This document shows positions 60,406-64,000 of a stretch of DNA of 64,000 nt, piece by piece. How positions within the stretch are numbered: the first letter of the stretch is position 1; the number at the start of each line of letters is the position of its first letter. Source of the stretch: Istiophorus platypterus. Its lineage: Eukaryota; Chordata; Actinopteri; Istiophoriformes; Istiophoridae. Under the pieces are notes generated by a model, which was given only the letters and a program-made list of their open reading frames with translations, had not been told where the DNA came from and ran no database searches. The stretch covers positions 16,991,001 through 17,055,000 of the forward strand of contig CM029114.1 of the NCBI GenBank assembly GCA_016859345.1. The letters run 5' to 3'. The position numbers were made by a program, and so were the translations under genes.

Positions 60406-63400
60406 ATTGCAGAGCCATTGTCCAGTGAAGCACTGTGTGACTGCCCCCTTCCTAACCCAGAGATGAGCTTCCACCTGTGGACAGAGGATCTGGATATCTG
60501 TGAGTGCCTCTGAGGGGGATCTAGAGGAAGTTGTTACCGCAAATCATCCATCTGAATTAGGCTGAGACTAGAATTAGTTACTCAAACCTGAACTGAATAA
60601 ACTCCAGAAAACCTGAAATAAAGGAAACATGTTCAAACTTTTACTGGGGATAATTTCTGTCTTTTTGGAGTCATTTAGTAGTGGTCAAAAGCATCCCTAG
60701 AACTGCCATTTTGCTCTGCTTTTAAACAATCATACAGGTAGAAATCTTTTATAAATTAAGATTATTCACCAACAGGAACTTCATCAGATGATTAGCATGG
60801 GATTAACTCAGTACAGCACAATAGCATCATGGGGCTTTTGAGAGTCAATCAGAAATGTGTTGGAAATGTCTAAAGTTGAAGTAGAAGTACGAAAGTGTGA
60901 ACATCATTAAAAAGTGGAGCTTAACTTAATGTACAGAACTGATTTAAACTGAATCAATGAAAAAAACTGATGTCTGTGGTCTGGTTATGTCTGTTTAAGT
61001 CTTCAGGGGAAGACAGTGACTGTAAGATCTAAGGTTTTTTTTTAAGCTCTAATCTTTGTGCTTTCTCACTCCATGTGAGTGGTGACCTCTGAATTACATC
61101 TAAATGATGTATGTTAAAAATGTTGACAGGGCGCGAGCTGGCCAAGTGGTTTCGTTCCAGCTCCACATCCGAGCAGTTCTCCCTCAGCCAGGAGCAGGAG
61201 GAATTCGAGCTGGTTGAGTTGCCCAGCGACCTGATGCCATCTGACATGACTCGCTTTTCCGTCATGTCTAACGACAGTGGCATCGAAAGAGACCTGCCCC
61301 TCACTGCTGATCCCTCCCTGTCGTCATCTCTGGACACTGCCAGCATAAGTGCGTCATGGGAACAATGCAAAAGGTTATATCTAACATTTGTTATTTTGCA
61401 TTCATTAAAAGCCAATTGCTAGTTTTGTGTAGAGTACTTATTTTGCAGTCTTTAAAAATACACACCTTAATTTTTTATATTTTTAGAGTAAATCCTTTTG
61501 ATGTAAATCACTTTGAAGACACTTAAGATACGCTTAAGTTTAAGTAGGTGATCCTCACCAGAACATTTACTATAGGTCACTTTTTTGTTCATGGAATTTC
61601 TTACACAAAGATTTTAGTCCTTTGCTAAACTTGGAGCATGCCAGTAAATCTTCTCCTTCTCCCAGTGAGCAAGAGTCAGCAAAGCTGTCACGGCGTGGAG
61701 GAATCAAGATGAAACCATCTATGAAGGACAGTATGGTGCTGATGCAGGATACTCTGGAGGACCATGCAAGCATCGGAGGAATTGGAGGGAGGGGAGGAAG
61801 AAGAGGTGCGACTCTGCAGAGGCGGGCAGGAAGCAGTGCAATGCAGAACCCCTTCACCAAGCAGCAGAGACACTATACCGCCAGAATAGTGGCCATGGGG
61901 GACGACAGGGTACTGGGCCGCTTGGCCAAGGCCTACTATTTCTTCAGGTAGGGGATTTGTCATTTCACAAGATATAAACATGAGATGGCTGATCAGCTGG
62001 TGGGTATGGGATTGTTGGCACAAGGTTTGAGACTTGAAATATATGTGACTGAGCTGTAAAAAATATAGCCTCTGTTAGTTGTTTGCCTCTGCAAGCTTTG
62101 AATCCACTTAATGTTTTTGATTATGACATATCTCTTAATTACACTGTATTGTAGTAGTTTTGCAGACATGGTTTCAAGCCAAGTTAACATATTCAACAAT
62201 TTGTGCATAGTTGCCAGAAAATATGACTGAGGTCTGCATGTTATCTTGTATGCTCTTCTTTGCCGTGAACACAATAGCTCAGCATTGATCTATGAAGAAT
62301 GAGCAATACAATAATGGTAATTTGAGGCACTATTTTTGCATCATGAGAAAAGAACTTGAAACTCTTGTAACACATACAGTTTGTGCCAGAAAAGTGCAAA
62401 GTTGGTAGACAAAACATTTGCCTTTTTGTTGAAAATATAATCCAATATGACAATAGGCAGCTCAAGTACCTCGGGTTTAGGAATGTAAATTTATGGTGCA
62501 ATTGATTTTGTCATCGCAATTGGAATCTAAATGGGACATCAAATCTTTTTCTCATTATATCTCAAGTTAAACATGTGTTTTCTCATACTGTGTATAGTAT
62601 GAAAGTTAACACTGAGTTATGACTGGAAAACTATCTAATCACTACTTCACATCCTTTCTGTGTATGGATTTCATAGCTGAACTGCACGTCCTCTATTGAA
62701 AATGTCATTTGCTGAAATCCAAAATTTTTTTGCTGGTATAGTCAAACAGCTCGATCACGTATGTGCACAATTTTGCCTCTCACTAGTCTTTGGTTTTTCC
62801 TTTGCAGGAAAAGAGAAGCAAGGAGGCTTTTTCTTACATTGAAAGTCAACCTCCAGTTTTACTACATCCCTGTTTGCAAGGCTCCAACTCACATCTCCTC
62901 TGTAAAGGTAAGGCAACTTCCTCTTGTCAGCACACCACTGGCCTGTTAATGTGTGAAAGCCCCCACAGCTTAAGAGATAACAAGATAAATGGTCTCTGTC
63001 GTAATAGAGGATCAGTATGTGAAAGTACCCTATACAATGATGACAATCTGTATTTATTTTAAGTGATAATGTGATGATGCTGCATTGAAATGCTCAGTAA
63101 TAAAGTAACAAGAGAAAGAGACATTGGATTCTAATCATACCAGGAACTTGGCTTTTTTTTTGAGGGGGGGTTTTTGTTTAAAATTAAGTTCGTGGGTACA
63201 AAAACTCCACAGCTAATCCTGGTGTGGCATTATAAAACTGTCACATTCTGTGTAAATTTTTGTTATTTCTTAATTTTGCTTTCCACTCATCTGCTTTCAG
63301 TTACCAATGTCATCATTTTTGTCTGACATCACTAAGAGTATTCTAGTTAAAGTTAAAATAGACTTAATAAATCCAGTAGAATGCAAAATTCAGTAACACA

Positions 63401-63698
63401 TCATCTCTTCGAATCCTTTTTGCTGTCCTCCCTCAAATGAATGTTGAGCATTCAGTGGTAGAAAAAAAAGCAGGCAGCAAGTAAATGTAGAACACCATCC
63501 AACTTGTTCCCTCACTGCGGTGATTTTGCCAGATCTCATTGGTTCCACTTTCATGTTCCTTTTTTGTAGGAAAACCAACCCATCAATCAATTCAAGGGAA
63601 ATCCCTGCGCTCTTGGTTCCTACTTAAGCATGGTGGACCCGTGGTACAACTGTAACATCAAGAGTTTAGGCTCCATGATCCCTAAACTGGCTAAGATG
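55665..63698 (+). CDS. pik3r6: Phosphoinositide 3-kinase regulatory subunit 6 (p84/p87), 5' part
   Basis: p84 is the alternative p110-gamma adaptor. It binds G-beta-gamma more weakly than p101 and makes the kinase depend on Ras. Coding exons are 55665-55722, 55892-55993, 56378-56469, 56759-56827, 57430-57562, 58252-58321, 58463-58661, 59714-59861, 60413-60499, 61130-61348 (or -61373), 61611 (or 61618/61666)-61947, 62808-62907 and 63570-63698. They encode about 571-581 residues of a family length near 750, so the C-terminal G-beta-gamma-binding part is outside the window. Diagnostic segments are LHKKVQ, IIPLLHTLMY, NDSGIERDLP, ARIVAMGDDRVLGRLAKAYY and VDPWYNCN. The start at 55665 opens the only frame joining to the conserved exons. 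No disabling change is seen. Confidence 0.92.
55892..55993 (+). CDS. pik3r6: pik3r6 coding exon 3 (residues 20-53)
   Basis: It encodes PEPELYRSIQAVLPRETDNQ, matching the SVQAVLREL block of p84. Donor aaag|gtacag, phase 1. Confidence 0.9.
56378..56469 (+). CDS. pik3r6: pik3r6 coding exon 4 (residues 54-84)
   Basis: It encodes GMLRWTLHKKVQNNPANSLS and LVWVLIKELEK. The donor aaag|gttttc is weak after the GT, yet the frame joins the next exon correctly. Confidence 0.9.
56759..56827 (+). CDS. pik3r6: pik3r6 coding exon 5 (residues 85-107)
   Basis: A 69-base phase 0 exon encodes AERWDSRNCIIPLLHTLMYA and ITQ. It has exactly the same length and phase as pik3r5 exon 3. Confidence 0.95.
57430..57562 (+). 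CDS. pik3r6: pik3r6 coding exon 6 (residues 108-151)
   Basis: It encodes YIPDELYKRVYDFCKRLMTY and PHPYC, aligned with ELYQRIYAFC-RLLTLPTPYC of p84. Donor ccag|gtatta, phase 1. Confidence 0.95.
58252..58321 (+). CDS. pik3r6: pik3r6 coding exon 7 (residues 152-174)
   Basis: It encodes GLMYQRMVTAEQKLKNEHYP and FQE. The 70 bases and phases 1 to 2 equal those of pik3r5 exon 5. Confidence 0.95.
58463..58661 (+). CDS. pik3r6: pik3r6 coding exon 8 (residues 175-241)
   Basis: It encodes RVFVLADPEVFSGSLGQVLL and SVVQHSIQAALGSEQCHGLK. The QAALG block corresponds to HAFQSTLG in p101. Donor aag|gtcagt, phase 0. Confidence 0.95.
59714..59861 (+). CDS. pik3r6: pik3r6 coding exon 9 (residues 242-290)
   Basis: It encodes EPYFQEVLATLEQRAEEGNR and LRSRLQQLYSEI, similar to the HYFHAVVAALEQMASE region of p84. 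Donor cag|gtacaa, phase 1. Confidence 0.93.
60371..60404 (+). repeat. (TG)n tract at the pik3r6 exon 10 acceptor
   Basis: A TG run of about 16 units ends eight bases before the AG of the acceptor, replacing the usual pyrimidine tract. Confidence 0.95.
60413..60499 (+). CDS. pik3r6: pik3r6 coding exon 10 (residues 291-319)
   Basis: It encodes CDCPLPNPEMSFHLWTEDLD, aligned with P-ITFHLWTGEEQ of p84. The donor is atct|gtgagt, phase 1, completing Trp with the next exon. Confidence 0.92.
61130..61373 (+). CDS. pik3r6: pik3r6 coding exon 11 (3' end uncertain)
   Basis: It encodes RELAKWFRSSSTSEQFSLSQ, an acidic stretch, and FSVMSNDSGIERDLP, the p84 signature. Two donors fit: ataa|gtgcgt at 61348 (phase 1) and aaag|gttata at 61373 (phase 2). 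Each has an in-frame acceptor partner in exon 12. Confidence 0.85.
61611..61947 (+). CDS. pik3r6: pik3r6 coding exon 12 (5' end uncertain)
   Basis: It encodes SAKLSRRGGIKMKPSMKDSM, a Gly/Arg-rich linker, and ARIVAMGDDRVLGRLAKAYY. Acceptors at 61610 (acacaaag), 61617 (ttttag) and 61665 (tccttctcccag, the strongest pyrimidine tract) all keep the frame with one of the two exon 11 donors. Donor ttcag|gtaggg, phase 2. Confidence 0.85.
62808..62907 (+). CDS. pik3r6: pik3r6 coding exon 13
   Basis: It encodes RKREARRLFLTLKVNLQFYY and IPVCKAP, aligned with LRKRE-LTPRLSLQLYYIPV of p84. Phase 0 donor aaag|gtaagg. Confidence 0.94.
63570..63698 (+). CDS. pik3r6: pik3r6 coding exon 14 (last in window)
   Basis: It encodes GSYLSMVDPWYNCNIKSLGS and MIPKLAKM, the VDPWY block that matches LDPWY of p101 exon 10. 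Phase 0 at both ends. Intron sequence follows to the window edge. Confidence 0.94.
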
Positions 63699-64000
63699 GT
63701 ATGATATAACTCAAAACAAATATAGAGGGAAATTCCTTTTTTTTCAAAGCAAGCTTATGTTAGATCAAGTCTTCATTAATGTTTTAGTGACTGAGCGAGA
63801 AGAATAATAAACACATAACATTTCCTACATGCGGTCGACACTTGATTCTCTTTAGTTAAAGTACTTGAACACTGTTTCACGAGATGTACTGTCATAGGTG
63901 GTTTTACAGGGACGCTTCGAAATTATCATCACATTACTGCATTTGATTAACTCAGTGTGGCAACTGTTCGTTGTATAAACTTAAACAGAGGAAGTTTCAC

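Noticed and set aside
1..64000. CRISPR arrays, operons or bacterial-type mobile elements
   Set aside because: The repeats are eukaryotic microsatellites and Tc1-like elements, and the genes are spliced vertebrate genes. No prokaryotic feature was seen.

Overview
The window is vertebrate nuclear DNA, almost certainly from a ray-finned (teleost) fish. The genes are split into many short exons with GT-AG introns. The encoded proteins are clear vertebrate orthologues, and the intergenic DNA carries fish-style Tc1-like transposon remnants and very many CA/TG microsatellites. I cannot name the species.

Three genes are present in the order ntn1 (minus strand), pik3r5 (plus), pik3r6 (plus). This is the same neighbourhood as mammalian NTN1-PIK3R5-PIK3R6. 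Positions 1-14133 lie in the large ntn1 intron that follows its first coding exon. The first coding exon of netrin-1 is at 14134-15157. Upstream on the minus strand a CpG-rich block (about 16300-16680) looks like the promoter and noncoding first exon. Positions 16700-28868 are the divergent ntn1/pik3r5 intergenic region, with a possible noncoding pik3r5 leader exon ending at 19855 and a decayed Tc1-like element at 24731-25415. pik3r5 is complete: 17 coding exons between 28883 and 43229 encode 897 residues by my count. A 1.6 kb Tc1-like element with matching inverted ends sits in intron 10, and a truncated relative sits in intron 16. After a 3 kb gap dominated by a 1.1 kb (CTGT)n tract comes the pik3r6 promoter and leader exon (ending at 46601), a 9 kb first intron, and 13 coding exons (55665-63698). 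The C-terminal part of pik3r6 lies beyond the right edge.

pik3r5 (p101) and pik3r6 (p84/p87) are alternative regulatory subunits of the class IB PI3-kinase p110-gamma, linking it to G-beta-gamma and Ras downstream of GPCRs. They are tandem paralogues: eight successive introns share the same phase, and several exons have equal or nearly equal length. Netrin-1 is a secreted laminin-like guidance cue and has no known direct pathway link to the other two. Their adjacency is conserved synteny.

I found no wholly new gene system. The most interesting signals are the paralogous exon architecture, dinucleotide tracts placed directly on splice sites of both PI3K genes, a minisatellite-built upstream ORF in the pik3r6 leader, a 72-nt perfectly alternating purine-pyrimidine (Z-DNA-type) run, a 20-bp palindrome centred on a CRE, and perfect hairpins in the ntn1 intron. 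All boundaries are from reading splice signals and from remembered protein families. No search was run.
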